NCBI GenBank assembly: GCA_018260375.1
Contig: JAGLBF010000129.1
Location: 1-6,167 of the forward strand
DNA length: 6,167 bases
Direction of reading: 5' to 3'
Source of the DNA: Deinococcus sp.
GTDB taxonomy: Bacteria > Deinococcota > Deinococci > Deinococcales > Deinococcaceae
Part shown: positions 6,118-6,167 of the stretch, in pieces
Layout of the letters: each line of letters begins with the position of its first letter
Position numbering within the stretch: position 1 is the first letter of the stretch
Notes under the pieces: model-generated
Told to the model about the DNA's origin: nothing
What the model saw: only the letters and a program-made list of their open reading frames with translations
Database searches by the model: none
Position numbers and translations under genes: made by a program

Positions 6118-6167
6118 TACGGACTGCGCTCCATTCCACCACAGTCGGAAAAGCGCCGCCTGCGGCT
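6112..6167. repeat. Right arm of 56-bp terminal inverted repeat
   Basis: Inverted copy of positions 1-56, 54 of 56 identical. It begins with the ATG and TAA of purB's last codon and stop, continues TACGGACTGCG, and ends GCCGC-CT-GCGGC-T at the last base of the window. GACTG (6122-6126) pairs with CAGTC (6142-6146), and GCCGC with GCGGC at 6155-6166. No T-tract follows within the window, so a terminator role for purB cannot be confirmed here; read in the opposite direction, the GC hairpin is followed by GCTTTTCC, which is weakly terminator-like. Confidence 0.9.

Noticed and set aside
1..6167. The whole window as a composite transposon
   Set aside because: Inverted repeats bound it, but there is no transposase, integrase or recombinase, and the outer genes are housekeeping ones whose stops lie inside the repeats; dispersed repeats explain it better.

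Overview
This 6.2 kb window most resembles a chromosomal fragment from a Deinococcus-type bacterium (Deinococcota). The main reason is the adenylosuccinate lyase at the right end, whose sequence closely matches what I recall of Deinococcus PurB. Two further hints agree: several genes have no Shine-Dalgarno site but carry a -10-like hexamer just before the start codon (leaderless expression is common in Deinococcus), and the window ends in short dispersed-type repeats. The assignment is from recall, not from a database search.

Layout: (1) positions 1-56 are one arm of a 56-bp inverted repeat. (2) A Ppx/GppA-type exopolyphosphatase/guanosine pentaphosphatase lies on the minus strand (51-1580). 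(3) A 118-bp divergent intergenic region (1581-1698) holds probable promoters for both directions. (4) A tightly packed plus-strand operon of three genes occupies 1699-4609: a small two-helix membrane protein with a possible PH-like domain, a 651-residue radical SAM/SPASM enzyme with a long unassigned C-terminal region, and a 156-residue cysteine-free protein ending in 15 consecutive asparagines and a glycine. These genes overlap by 1 and 4 bases. (5) A 200-bp intergenic region (4610-4809) holds an 18-bp-period tandem repeat and probable purB promoter elements. (6) purB runs from 4810 to 6117. (7) Positions 6112-6167 are the other arm of the inverted repeat, 54 of 56 bases identical.

The ordinary parts are ppx/gppA (polyphosphate and alarmone turnover) and purB (purine synthesis). 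The accessory part is the three-gene operon. SPASM-type radical SAM enzymes commonly modify peptides or proteins encoded next to them. The overlap with a gene whose product has a compact N-terminal region and a low-complexity Gly/Arg then poly-Asn tail makes a post-translational modification system (RiPP-like maturase plus substrate) the leading hypothesis. I do not recognise a named family for this pairing, and no exporter, protease or immunity gene is visible in the window.

The inverted repeats at the two ends include the final Met codon and the TAA stop of both outward-reading genes, ppx and purB. They could be copies of a dispersed small non-coding repeat at which an assembly broke, or the ends of a larger unit; the window alone cannot decide.
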